This document shows, one piece after another, positions 1-8,227 of a stretch of DNA of 64,000 nt (position 1 is its first letter; each line of letters opens with the position of its first letter). The position numbers were made by a program, and so were the translations under genes. The notes beneath the pieces were generated by a model. It was not told where the DNA came from, ran no database searches, and saw only the letters and a list, made by a program, of their open reading frames with translations. The stretch is from Leifsonia sp. Root1293 (GTDB lineage: Bacteria; Actinomycetota; Actinomycetes; Actinomycetales; Microbacteriaceae): positions 1,764,601 to 1,828,600 of the forward strand of contig NZ_LMEH01000001.1 of the NCBI RefSeq assembly GCF_001425325.1, read 5' to 3'.

Positions 1-2
1 GC

Positions 3-755
3 GCCTTCGCGGCCATCGCCTGGTTCCGCTTCGCCGTTCCGATCGTGCGATCGTCCCGACACCGCATCCGTGTCGCCGGAATCGAGCAGGTCGCCCCGGG
101 CGTCGCCTCGATCCACCTCACAGGACGCAACCTCGACCGGCTTCGCATCAACGGTGGCCAGTACGCCATCTGGCGGTTCTGGAGCGCCGGCACATGGTGG
201 CACGCCCACCCGATCTCGTTCTCGGCTGTGCCGACGGCCACCTCGGCTCGCATCACCGTCCGCGAACTCGGCTCGGGAACGGCACGCCTCGCGCGGCTTC
301 GTCCCGGTACCCCCGTCTCGATCGAGGGACCCTACGGCGTGTTCACCGACGTCACCCGCACGTCTCCTCATCTGGCGATCATCGCGGCCGGCATCGGCAT
401 CACCCCGGCGCGGGCCCTCCTCGAACACTCCCGGCTCGCACCCGGCGAGGCGACGCTGCTCCTGCGGGGAACCGACGAGAACCAGAAGTCCCTCTGGGAC
501 GAGACGATCGCCCTCGCCACGGCGTCACGCGGACAGGCGTACACGATGATCGGGCACCGCCCGTCGAACGTCGACACCTGGATGTCCGCCGACGACTATC
601 GCCGCGGAGTAACGCTCCAGAGCGCGTTCCCCGACCTGACCACCTCCGACCTCTACGTCTGCGGGCCGCAGGCCTGGTCGGATCTGGTGGTCGCGAACGC
701 ACAGGCCGCCGGCCTGCGCGATGAGCAGATCCATGTGGAGAGGTTCGACTGGTGA
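3..755 (+). CDS. Ferric-reductase-like flavin oxidoreductase, C-terminal part (5' truncated by window)
   Basis: The reading frame is open from the window edge, so the gene begins upstream. The first residues (about 14) are hydrophobic and look like the end of a last membrane helix. Then come an FAD-binding barrel with HPISFS in place of the usual RxYS-type motif, and an NAD-binding domain with GIGITPARALLE and a late YVCGP motif. The end, HVERFDW, is typical of ferredoxin-NADP-reductase-like domains. It should pass electrons from NAD(P)H through FAD towards the membrane face. Its stop overlaps the next start (GTGA), so the two are probably translationally coupled. The membrane domain is inferred because it lies outside the window. 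Confidence 0.85.
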   Translation, partial: AFAAIAWFRFAVPIVRSSRHRIRVAGIEQVAPGVASIHLTGRNLDRLRINGGQYAIWRFWSAGTWWHAHPISFSAVPTATSARITVRELGSGTARLARLRPGTPVSIEGPYGVFTDVTRTSPHLAIIAAGIGITPARALLEHSRLAPGEATLLLRGTDENQKSLWDETIALATASRGQAYTMIGHRPSNVDTWMSADDYRRGVTLQSAFPDLTTSDLYVCGPQAWSDLVVANAQAAGLRDEQIHVERFDW

Positions 756-1255
756 GAAGACGAGCAGTCGCAGCGAGCGTCCTGTCGGCATCCGCCGTGC
801 TGGTCATCAGCTGGCAGATCGGCACCCAGACCCACGTCGGCTCCCCGACGTCGGCCGCGGTTACAGCGAGCGGAACGACGGGCTCTGGCACCTCCGGCAC
901 GATGAGCACGGGAGCCGGAGCCTCGGCCTCCGGTGGGAGCACCACCGACACGGGGACGGCCCAGGCCCCGGCCGCGGCATCCGGGACCTTCGCGGGATCG
1001 GTCGAGGGCACCCGCTTCGGCGACGTGCAGGTGCAGATCACCGTCGCGAACGGCTCCATCACCGATGTCTCGGCCCTGCACCTCACGGATGCAGACGGCC
1101 GCTCAGTGCAGATCAGCAATCGTGCGGCGCCCGTGCTCCGTGAAGAGGTGCTGTCGGCGCAGTCCGCCTCCGTGCAGATGGTCTCGGGAGCCACCTACAC
1201 GAGCGAGGCGTACCTCACCTCCCTGCAGTCGGCAATCGACCAGGCGGGGCTCTGA
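752..1255 (+). CDS. FMN-binding domain protein (covalent flavoprotein)
   Basis: 167 residues. A hydrophobic signal or anchor segment (about 5-24) is followed by a Gly/Ser/Thr-rich linker (about 35-75) and an FMN_bind domain (about 78-165). SGATYTS (145-151) holds the flavinylation motif; Thr148 is the expected covalent FMN attachment site. In this family FMN is added by ApbE, which is encoded immediately downstream. The protein probably sits outside the membrane and accepts electrons from the upstream oxidoreductase. It starts with GTG, overlapping the preceding stop. Confidence 0.88.
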   Translation: MRRRAVAASVLSASAVLVISWQIGTQTHVGSPTSAAVTASGTTGSGTSGTMSTGAGASASGGSTTDTGTAQAPAAASGTFAGSVEGTRFGDVQVQITVANGSITDVSALHLTDADGRSVQISNRAAPVLREEVLSAQSASVQMVSGATYTSEAYLTSLQSAIDQAGL

Positions 1256-1256
1256 C

Positions 1257-2009
1257 ATGCATCGCGAGCACTTCGACACGATGGGAACCGTCGCGAGCCT
1301 CGCATTCGCGTCGGCACGTCCCGACGCAGCCCTCCTGTCGGCGATCCGCGGCGCCCTCGACCACATCGAGGCGCGGTTCAGCCTCTATCGGCCCGCCAGC
1401 GAGATCAGTCGCATCGCCCGCCGCGATCTCGCGATGACGGATGCGTCCCCCGAGTTCCTCCAGGCCTACGCGTCAGCCATCGACTGGAAGATCGCCACCT
1501 CCGACGCCTTCGATCCACATCGCACCGACGGCGTCATCGACCTCTCCGGCATCGTCAAGGCGCAGGCCATCCAGCGAGCACTCGACCTCGTGGTGGCATA
1601 CGGCATCGTCGATGCCCTCATCTCGATCGGTGGCGACGGCGTCGTCATCGGGCACGCGGATGCTGCAGCGAAGCCATGGGCCGTCGGGATCATCGACCCC
1701 GACGATCACCGCTCCCTGCTCTGCAGCGTTGAGCTCGACCCGACACGGCCCGCGATCGCCACCTCGGGCACGGCCGAGCGCGGCGAACACGTCTGGAGGC
1801 ACGGTTCTGACGACTTCTGTCAGGTCACCGTCACAGCATCCGACATCGTCACGGCCGATGTGCTCGCGACGGCCATCCTCTCGGGTGGACGGGTCACCCG
1901 AGATGCCGTCACCGACCGCTGGGACGTCGACGTGCTCACCGTCGATCAACAGGGCGCGCTCGACGTGACCCCGCGGCTGCGTCGCCTCATCTCGCAGCAC
2001 GCTGCCTAG
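1257..2009 (+). CDS. apbE: FAD:protein FMN transferase (ApbE family)
   Basis: 250 residues from the ATG one base after the preceding stop. ApbE attaches FMN from FAD to a threonine in target proteins, here most likely the upstream FMN-binding protein. Family motifs are recognisable but relaxed: VIDLSGIVKAQAI replaces the usual IDLGGIAKG, ISIGGDG is the second glycine-rich segment, ATSGTAERG matches the usual ATSG motif, and TVTASDIVTADVLAT matches the magnesium-binding T/D segment near the C terminus. The protein is shorter than many ApbE homologues (about 300) and has no signal peptide, which is common in actinobacteria. Confidence 0.85.
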   Translation: MHREHFDTMGTVASLAFASARPDAALLSAIRGALDHIEARFSLYRPASEISRIARRDLAMTDASPEFLQAYASAIDWKIATSDAFDPHRTDGVIDLSGIVKAQAIQRALDLVVAYGIVDALISIGGDGVVIGHADAAAKPWAVGIIDPDDHRSLLCSVELDPTRPAIATSGTAERGEHVWRHGSDDFCQVTVTASDIVTADVLATAILSGGRVTRDAVTDRWDVDVLTVDQQGALDVTPRLRRLISQHAA

Positions 2010-2018
2010 ACTTCGAGA

Positions 2019-2687
2019 ATGACCGAGCCCGCGCGCATCCTGGTGGTGGAGGACGATGGTCGTCTCGCCGGGATGCTCAGAGAACTGCTCGAGGGAGAGG
2101 GATACGGTGTCGTCGTCGCCCGCGACGGACAACGCGCGCTGCACGAGGGCCTCACCTCTCCCTTCGATCTGTTGTTGCTCGACCGCGGTCTCCCGGTGAT
2201 CGAGGGCCTCGACGTGCTCGACAAGCTCCGGGCGAGCGGCGTCGCGACGCCGGCGCTCGTGCTGTCCGCCCTCGGCAACCCGGCCGACCGTGTCGAAGGA
2301 CTCGACCGCGGGGCCGAAGACTACCTATCGAAGCCCTTCGACATCGGCGAGCTTCTGGCGCGCATCCGAGCCCTTCTGCGGCGTCGCGCACCGACCTCGC
2401 CAGTGCTCGTCGTTCCGGGTGGACACTTCGACGCCGACAGCCGCCTGGTCACCCTCGACGGTGCGGGGAGCATCATGCTCTCGGAACGAGAGAGCGACCT
2501 GCTCGAGAAGCTCGCCCGACGGCCGAACCAGGTGTTCGAGCGCGCCGATCTGCTCGACGACGTGTTCCCGGATGCCGATGATCTCGGCGTTGTCGACACC
2601 TACGTGCACTACCTGCGGCGCAAGCTCGGACCTGATGTGATCCTGACGGTTCGCGGTATCGGTTACCGCATCGGAGTGACGCGATGA
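2019..2687 (+). CDS. OmpR/PhoB-family response regulator
   Basis: 222 residues. The receiver domain (about 6-118) has the acidic cluster EDD (11-13), the phosphoacceptor Asp55 in LLLLDRGLPV and the conserved Lys in LSKPFD. The C-terminal winged helix (about 125-220) ends with the family pattern DTYVHYLRRKLG...VRGIGYRIG. It follows apbE by nine bases and overlaps the histidine kinase start (ATGA), so it pairs with that kinase and probably regulates the flavin electron-transfer genes in front of it. The regulatory target is inferred from position only. Confidence 0.92.
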   Translation: MTEPARILVVEDDGRLAGMLRELLEGEGYGVVVARDGQRALHEGLTSPFDLLLLDRGLPVIEGLDVLDKLRASGVATPALVLSALGNPADRVEGLDRGAEDYLSKPFDIGELLARIRALLRRRAPTSPVLVVPGGHFDADSRLVTLDGAGSIMLSERESDLLEKLARRPNQVFERADLLDDVFPDADDLGVVDTYVHYLRRKLGPDVILTVRGIGYRIGVTR

Positions 2688-3901
2688 GCACGACCGACGA
2701 CCGAGAGTTGCGCCGGGCCGTTCGCAGACTCGCAATGCAGTTCACGGCCCTGATCGCCGTGCTGTTCCTCGTGCTCGGTGCCCTCGTCTACGGCCTCGTG
2801 AGTCGCAGCGCCGATGAGTCGCTCGACCGCACATTACACGATGCTGCGCAGGTCGACTCCCCTCGGGACCTGCCGTCGGGAGTGTGGGTCACAATCATCG
2901 ACGATGACGGAGACCCGACTCGGTCGTCACGCGAGAGTCCAGATGGGCTACCAGACACAGCGGCGCTCGAGCAGGTGGATGCAAGCGGCCAGGCGCTCAG
3001 TTCCGAGGTGTCCGCCGATGGACATACCTTCCGCGTGCTCACGACCCTCGACCACGGACGCCTGGTGCAGGTCGCCGTCGACGAACACGAGGCACGGGAG
3101 GAGCTGTCACGCCTCCTCACCGCCTTGGTCGCCGCCGGAGTGGCAGCGCTCGTGGTGAGTGCAGTCGCCGCCACGTGGATGGCCCGACGCGCCATCCGTC
3201 CCCTCGCCGACGCCCTCTCCCTTCAACGCCGTTTCGTCGCCGACGCCAGCCATGAGCTGCGCACACCGCTCACCCTGCTCAGCACACGGGCGCAGATGTT
3301 GAGGCGTCGAGTGCCGCCCTCCGAGGAGAGCGGCACCCTTGGCGCGGGGCTCGAGGAGATCGTGCAGGACGCACGCGATCTCACAGCCACCCTGGAGGAC
3401 CTACTCATTGCCGCAGACCCGCGTGAGGTGAACAACTTCGAGGACATCGACCTGATTGCGAGCATCCGGGAGGTGGCTGCCACGTTCACAACGGAGTCAA
3501 TGGACCGGGGAATCGAGCTCGAGGTCCCGGATGCCGCACCCGTGGTGATCTCGGGCGCCCGGGCCGCGCTTCAGCGCATGCTGGTCGCACTGCTGGCCAA
3601 CGCGCTCGACCATGCGCGCCGCCGGGTGACGATCACGGCGACGACTTCCGGAAGGGACGCCGTCCTCACGGTTGCGGACGACGGTCCGGGCTTCCCCCCT
3701 GAACTGGTCGGCCGCGCATTCGAGCGATTCGCCACTTCTCGTCCTGTCGAAACCGAGCCGTCCGGCCAGCGTCACTACGGACTCGGCCTGGCACTGGTAT
3801 CCGATGTCGCCACCCGCCTCGGCGGATCCGTCGGCATAGCGCCGAACCCATCGGGCGGCGGCGGCAGGATCACAGTCCAAATCCCGCTGCGGCGAAACTG
3901 A
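2684..3901 (+). CDS. Sensor histidine kinase
   Basis: 405 residues. Two membrane helices (about 17-38 and 146-166) flank an extracytoplasmic sensor region of about 105 residues. A short HAMP-like segment (RRAIRPLADAL) is followed by the H-box FVADASHELRTPLT with phosphorylatable His190. The ATPase domain shows N-box residues (ANALDHA) and the G1 box DDGPGFP, with a late GLGLALV motif. It is translationally coupled to the response regulator. The signal sensed is unknown; its place behind an electron-transfer operon suggests redox or metal status, which is inference. Confidence 0.92.
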   Translation: MSTTDDRELRRAVRRLAMQFTALIAVLFLVLGALVYGLVSRSADESLDRTLHDAAQVDSPRDLPSGVWVTIIDDDGDPTRSSRESPDGLPDTAALEQVDASGQALSSEVSADGHTFRVLTTLDHGRLVQVAVDEHEAREELSRLLTALVAAGVAALVVSAVAATWMARRAIRPLADALSLQRRFVADASHELRTPLTLLSTRAQMLRRRVPPSEESGTLGAGLEEIVQDARDLTATLEDLLIAADPREVNNFEDIDLIASIREVAATFTTESMDRGIELEVPDAAPVVISGARAALQRMLVALLANALDHARRRVTITATTSGRDAVLTVADDGPGFPPELVGRAFERFATSRPVETEPSGQRHYGLGLALVSDVATRLGGSVGIAPNPSGGGGRITVQIPLRRN

Positions 3902-3945
3902 CCCTCTGTTCGTCCGTGCCGAGGTAAGTGCACTTGTGTGCGTGC

Positions 3946-3971
3946 GCCCGCTGAGGGATCCCTCAGCGGGC
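3946..3971. terminator. Perfect 26-base palindrome between convergent genes
   Basis: The 26 bases are exactly self-complementary around a central BamHI-type GGATCC. They could fold as an 11-bp stem with a four-base loop on either strand. The palindrome lies between the end of the histidine kinase and the end of the convergent amidohydrolase, so a bidirectional terminator is the simplest reading. There is no T tract on the + strand. Confidence 0.5.
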
Positions 3972-4018
3972 ATGGAAATCATCGTGGTTTGAAGCACAAC
4001 GACCGTGTGCGTGAGGTT

Positions 4019-5203
4019 TCAGAAGCGCCGGTTGCGGATGACAGCGACGGCCTTGGCGACCCTGCCGTCGAACGCTTCGAGCTGCTGTACTTCGGGTGGC
4101 GTGGGAACGAAAGGGCGCGGGGTGTAGGGCACTCCCGCGCGCCAGATGCGTGTGATGGATCGCATGGCGTCGAGGTTCGACGTGGGATCACCGTCGACGA
4201 GTATCAGGTCCGCTCGCCTACCGACATCCACTCGACCGCGATCGGAGAGCCTGAATACCCGCGCCGGCTCGCTCGTCGCTGCGGCCAATGCCTGTGTCGG
4301 GCTGAGTCCGCACTCTACGAGGAGTTCCAGCTCCCGGAACAAGCTGGTTCCGAAGGGGGTGCCGGGATTTGGGGCGTCGGTGCCAGCCAGCAGCACAACT
4401 CCCGCTTCAGCGAGACGTCGCACGTTGCGGCGAGCTCGCGCGAACCATACTTCGCCACTGCGGTGCGATGCTGCTCCGCTGGGTCCGCGAAGGAGGTTCT
4501 CGCGTGTGACCAGGGTCGGACCGACTGCAACACCAGCGGCGACCATTCGTTCGATGAGCCCCGCGTCGAGGTCGGCGTCCACGGGGACATGAGCCACCAC
4601 ATCGACCCCGGCTTCTACGACTTGGTGCACGTCCCGCACAGTATTCACATGAGCGACGACAACGAGACCGCGGGTGTGCGCTGCGGTGACGAGGGCGGTG
4701 ATGGTTTCGGCATCGAGCGACGGCCCGCGACCGTCAATGCCTGAGAATACTTTGAGGAAATCGGAACCCTCGCCGATGCGTTCGTCGACGAACCGGTCCG
4801 CCTCTTCGGGGGATGTCACCGTCGGGAACGGCGGATACATCGCTGTTGGGTGCCCCTTCGGGGAAGTGGCACCGATACCGGACGAGATGACGTCAGCGAC
4901 ATCAACTCGTGAGCGGGCTTGCGCCATGGCGGCCTGTAGGACGTCGGGCGTGCTGAACATATCGGCGACAGTGGTGACGCCAGCATTCAGCGAGTGGACT
5001 TGGGCGCCGGGAACCAGGTGCACATGGGAGTCGATAAGTCCCGGAAGAAGAGTGGCCCCGCCCGCGTCGATGACCACGTCACCCTCGATCGCTGCAGATG
5101 AGGCAGCGCATTCAGTGATGATGCCGTCAGCGAACCTGACCGAGGTCCAGACCGGGCGATCGATCCCGTCGAAGACTCGTGCGTTCACGATCGTCGTTTC
5201 CAT
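4019..5203 (-). CDS. Metal-dependent amidohydrolase (imidazolonepropionase-like)
   Basis: 394 residues. The protein opens with the usual beta-sandwich (ARVFDGI...GDVVIDAGGATLLPGLID) followed by the first metal-binding pair HVH (60-62). A later lysine segment (FLKVFSG), histidines in VVAHVNT and VVAHVPV and the final aspartate in AGTDAPNPG complete the amidohydrolase metal site. No signal peptide is seen, so it is cytoplasmic. The family hydrolyses cyclic amides or Xaa-Pro dipeptides; the substrate here cannot be told. It is a single gene transcribed towards the kinase and separated from it by a palindrome. Confidence 0.85.
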   Translation of the reverse strand: METTIVNARVFDGIDRPVWTSVRFADGIITECAASSAAIEGDVVIDAGGATLLPGLIDSHVHLVPGAQVHSLNAGVTTVADMFSTPDVLQAAMAQARSRVDVADVISSGIGATSPKGHPTAMYPPFPTVTSPEEADRFVDERIGEGSDFLKVFSGIDGRGPSLDAETITALVTAAHTRGLVVVAHVNTVRDVHQVVEAGVDVVAHVPVDADLDAGLIERMVAAGVAVGPTLVTRENLLRGPSGAASHRSGEVWFARARRNVRRLAEAGVVLLAGTDAPNPGTPFGTSLFRELELLVECGLSPTQALAAATSEPARVFRLSDRGRVDVGRRADLILVDGDPTSNLDAMRSITRIWRAGVPYTPRPFVPTPPEVQQLEAFDGRVAKAVAVIRNRRF

Positions 5204-5695
5204 CTCAGTTCCTCTCCTGAGCGGCCATATCTACTCTCGAGGACACCATGCTCGCGGAAGGATGGCGCACCGGAAGTAGAGACCTCGGCGGAATCGGCCA
5301 TTCTGTGGCATTAATCCTTCGACGGGTTGGAGACCCAGTAAATCCGGTGCCTCGGCGCCCGGCAGACACAGACCTCCGGCAATCTACCTGAACACTCCGA
5401 AGCGGCGGACGTGCCCTTTGCTCCCGCTCGGGACTGCCGAGGTGTGGCCAGTAGAAGTCGTAATCAACGCCGGCATAGGCAGGGGGCACCCGCAAGTGGG
5501 TCGGTCAACGGGCAGTGGGAGTGTTGTAGCCGTCGGAGACCTCGAGGACGAGGCTACGGGCATGAATGCACTACCGATCGGATATGCACCCGTAGCCCGG
5601 GAGCGGAACGAGAACGCCGACGCGCCTCCCCCCTCGATGCGTTATGGTCCTGTCGAGGGCTGAGCGCATGCCCCTGATTCGCGAAAGGGAAAAAG
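5204..5695. other. 492-base gap between divergent amidohydrolase and LacI genes
   Basis: Short open frames on both strands here (for example 5205-5495 on the minus strand and 5418-5663 on the plus strand) have no recognisable motifs or plausible amino-acid make-up. The stretch should hold the divergent promoters of the two flanking genes. I see no clear operator like those in front of the sugar operon. Confidence 0.4.
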
Positions 5696-6733
5696 TTGAC
5701 TCGGTTCACTCGATCCTCGGCGACTATGCAGGATGTCGCTGGTCTCGCTGGGGTATCCGCGAAGACAGTGTCGAACGTGCTGTCGGGCTATGAGCACGTC
5801 TCACCACAGATGCGGGAGCGGGTGCTGGCCGCCGTTGCGGAGCTGGGTTATGAGATCAACGTGTCGGCGCGCAACCTCCGCGTCGGTCGGACCCGCGTCA
5901 TCGGTCTTGCACTGCCCGAGTTGAGCCAGGCCTACTTCGCCGAACTGGCCGATTCCGTCATCCGATTTGCGGGTGAACGCAATTACGCAGTGTTGATCGA
6001 GCAAACCATCGCTGACGATGTCACCGAAGTGAGCACGGCCGCCGCAATGCGCAAGCACTCGATCGATGGGCTCATCTACAGCCCGCTGTCGTTCGCAGCA
6101 GACGACGCAGAACACCTAGAGAGCGAGTTCCCTCTGGTGATCTTGGGCGACCCCGTTGATGGGAGTATCGCCGACCATGTGACGATGGCGAATGAGGCGG
6201 CGATGCGGGGCGCGACGGAGCATCTTCTGGATCTCGGGCGCACACGGATCGCTGCAATTGGTGCAAACCCTGAGGGACCAGTGGGCACCGGGGCATCGCG
6301 GCTCCGGGGGTACATGGAGGCCCTACGCAGCCACGGAATCACGCCGGAGCCGGGCCTCATCGTCTCCGCTCCGGTGTGGCACCGAACGAACGGGGTCGAG
6401 GCAGTCGAGCGACTCATAGCGTCAGGCGCCGAATTCGATGCCATTGTGTGTTTCAACGACGCATTGGCTCTCGGGGCGATGCACGCACTTCAGCGGGCTG
6501 GTCGTCGAATCCCCTACGACGTGAGCGTTGTGGGGTTTGACGACATCGAGGATAGTGCCTACGCAACACCATCCCTGACCTCTGTATCACCTCGCCGCGA
6601 TGACATCGCGAGAATCGCCCTCGATCTGCTGATCGATCAGATCGAGGGCAACGAGCGCGACCGCCCTCGCGTCGTCGAGGTCGGATTCACGTTGGTCGAG
6701 CGTGAGTCGTCCGCTGGCGTCTTGGTCGCCTGA
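5696..6733 (+). CDS. LacI-family transcriptional regulator
   Basis: 345 residues. The N-terminal helix-turn-helix reads MQDVAGLAGVSAKTVSNVLSG, the standard LacI pattern, followed by the hinge region and a periplasmic-binding-protein-like sensor domain; the C-terminal part holds VVGFDDIEDSAYATPSLTSV. The TTG start at 5696 is preceded by a purine-rich site (GAAAGGGA). An internal ATG at 5726 would leave out the residues before the helix-turn-helix. It lies directly before the sugar transport operon, and two LacI-type palindromes lie between, so it very likely represses that operon. Confidence 0.93.
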   Translation: MTRFTRSSATMQDVAGLAGVSAKTVSNVLSGYEHVSPQMRERVLAAVAELGYEINVSARNLRVGRTRVIGLALPELSQAYFAELADSVIRFAGERNYAVLIEQTIADDVTEVSTAAAMRKHSIDGLIYSPLSFAADDAEHLESEFPLVILGDPVDGSIADHVTMANEAAMRGATEHLLDLGRTRIAAIGANPEGPVGTGASRLRGYMEALRSHGITPEPGLIVSAPVWHRTNGVEAVERLIASGAEFDAIVCFNDALALGAMHALQRAGRRIPYDVSVVGFDDIEDSAYATPSLTSVSPRRDDIARIALDLLIDQIEGNERDRPRVVEVGFTLVERESSAGVLVA

Positions 6734-6774
6734 CTACTCCGTCCCGAGAGCGATGTAACGGTTTGATCCCGGGG

Positions 6775-6790
6775 TTTACATCGATGAAAA
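6775..6790. promoter_or_regulatory. LacI-type operator, copy 1 (one mismatch)
   Basis: The 16 bases TTTACATCGATGAAAA match the perfect palindrome at 6802-6817 at all but one position. The centres of the two sites are 27 bases apart. A further half-site (CGATGTAA) lies at 6751-6758. Confidence 0.7.
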
Positions 6791-6801
6791 TGAGCGTTAT
6801 C

Positions 6802-6817
6802 TTTACATCGATGTAAA
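6802..6817. promoter_or_regulatory. LacI-type operator, copy 2 (perfect palindrome)
   Basis: TTTACATCGATGTAAA is a perfect 16-base palindrome with the central CG typical of LacI-family operators. It lies 66 bases before the sugar-binding-protein gene and downstream of the LacI gene, so it is the likely binding site of that regulator. Confidence 0.78.
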
Positions 6818-6882
6818 CGCACCATTCAGTTACCACTCCAGCGCACTCGAACGATGACGTCGAGGCAGATTGCAGGTATTCA

Positions 6883-8148
6883 ATGAAGAAGCTGATCGGA
6901 GCCGCCGCAGCTGCCGCCGTTGTGGCAGCTGGGCTCACCGGATGCGCCCCGGCCACCGGCGACGACCCCGCCGGAAAGGTCTCATTGACCTTCTGGCATG
7001 GCTACACCGAAGCGGATGGCGGGGTACTCGACAAGATTGTTGAGGAATTCAACGCGTCTCAGGACGACATCACCATCAAGAGCCAGACGAAGACCTGGGC
7101 CGTCATCGATGACACCCTGCTGCCAGCGCTCTCATCCAAGAACGGTCCGGACCTGGTAGCCATGACCGCGGACCGTCTGCCTGTCTACGCGACCAAGAAG
7201 GCCCTCGTCAACCTCGACGACTTCTACGCCGACCCGAAAAGCAACACCGACGCATTGAAGCCCGAAGCTGTCGACATGGAGACTGTGAACGGCGCGAAAT
7301 TCGGAGTTCCCAGCGGTTTCGTGCCACTATCCGTGATCTACAACAAGAAACTCTTCGCTGACGCTGGCGTCACAGCGTTTCCCACTACCTGGGAGGAATG
7401 GGTTGACGTCTCGAAGAAGCTGACTGTCGACGCGAACAGCGACGGAACACCCGAACAGTACGGCCTGGTCCTCCCCGACCATGCCACAGTCGGCAACGGA
7501 ATCTGGCCGAGTCTGTTCGCAGGCGGCGGAGGTTCGGTGACAAGCGAGGACGGCACCGAAGCGACCATCGACTCCCCCGAGAACGTCGAAACACTGACGT
7601 ACTGGGCTGACGCGATTCGGAACGACAAGATCTCCCCTGCCGGCGTCGACGGCATCGGATCCGACGAGCTCTTCACCGCGGGCAAAGCGGCGATGGAAAT
7701 CGGCGGTCCGTGGATGGCAGGGGTCGCGACCGCATCAGGCATCGACTACGGGCTGGCTGCAATCCCGGCCGGTCCAGAAGCGCAGGCGTCGACCGCGATC
7801 GGCATCTCCCTCGCAGTCACGGATCAGGGCGATGATGCCAAACAGAAGGCGGCAAAGCAGTTCCTCGCATACTTCAACGACAAGGCCACCGCAACGACCT
7901 GGTCGCTCGGGTCCGGCTGGCCGCCGCTGCGCACCGACGTGTCTGCAGCTGATGTCAGCTCGAACGCAACCGTCGCCAGCCTCACCGAAATCGCACCCGG
8001 AACGCTGCCGCTGCTCCCCGGGGTCGTGAACAGCGCTGACGTCCTCACCGCCATGGACACCGCAACACAAAAGGCGGTCGCCGGCGGAGACCCCGCCGCC
8101 CTTCTCAAGGACGCTCAGGCAAGCATCGAAGAAGCATTGTCGAAGTAA
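6883..8148 (+). CDS. Sugar ABC transporter substrate-binding lipoprotein
   Basis: 421 residues. A lipoprotein signal peptide (about 1-20) ends in the lipobox LTGC with Cys21. The mature part reads VSLTFWHGYTEADGG, a usual opening of carbohydrate-binding (family 1) solute receptors, and ends with a segment of the kind DPAALLKDAQASIEEAL. It would capture a sugar or oligosaccharide outside the membrane and deliver it to the two downstream permeases. No ATPase is encoded in this operon, so a shared MsiK-type ATPase elsewhere is probably used, as is common in actinobacteria. Confidence 0.93.
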   Translation: MKKLIGAAAAAAVVAAGLTGCAPATGDDPAGKVSLTFWHGYTEADGGVLDKIVEEFNASQDDITIKSQTKTWAVIDDTLLPALSSKNGPDLVAMTADRLPVYATKKALVNLDDFYADPKSNTDALKPEAVDMETVNGAKFGVPSGFVPLSVIYNKKLFADAGVTAFPTTWEEWVDVSKKLTVDANSDGTPEQYGLVLPDHATVGNGIWPSLFAGGGGSVTSEDGTEATIDSPENVETLTYWADAIRNDKISPAGVDGIGSDELFTAGKAAMEIGGPWMAGVATASGIDYGLAAIPAGPEAQASTAIGISLAVTDQGDDAKQKAAKQFLAYFNDKATATTWSLGSGWPPLRTDVSAADVSSNATVASLTEIAPGTLPLLPGVVNSADVLTAMDTATQKAVAGGDPAALLKDAQASIEEALSK

Positions 8149-8181
8149 GCCTTCTACGACTCGACCGCCCCATCGACCAGC

Positions 8182-8214
8182 CGTGCGGGGGTTCCACAAT
8201 GGAGCCCCCGCACG
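8182..8214 (+). terminator. Intercistronic stem-loop between binding protein and permease
   Basis: Two 15-base arms (8182-8196 and 8200-8214) pair with a single G-U wobble around a three-base loop. The hairpin lies directly after the binding-protein gene and before the permease ribosome-binding site. Such hairpins in sugar operons allow more binding protein than permease to be made by partial termination or mRNA protection. There is no T tract. Confidence 0.6.
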
Positions 8215-8227
8215 CAACGGAGACAGC

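Noticed and set aside
400..1194. Open frame of 264 codons on the minus strand
   Set aside because: Antisense to the flavin electron-transfer genes, with arginine/alanine-rich shadow composition.
3946..3971. Palindrome as an attachment or recombination site
   Set aside because: A transcription terminator between convergent genes explains it; no second copy or recombinase lies near.
3938..4744. Open frame of 268 codons on the plus strand
   Set aside because: Lies opposite the amidohydrolase, whose metal-binding motifs are clear. The opposite frame is a shadow.
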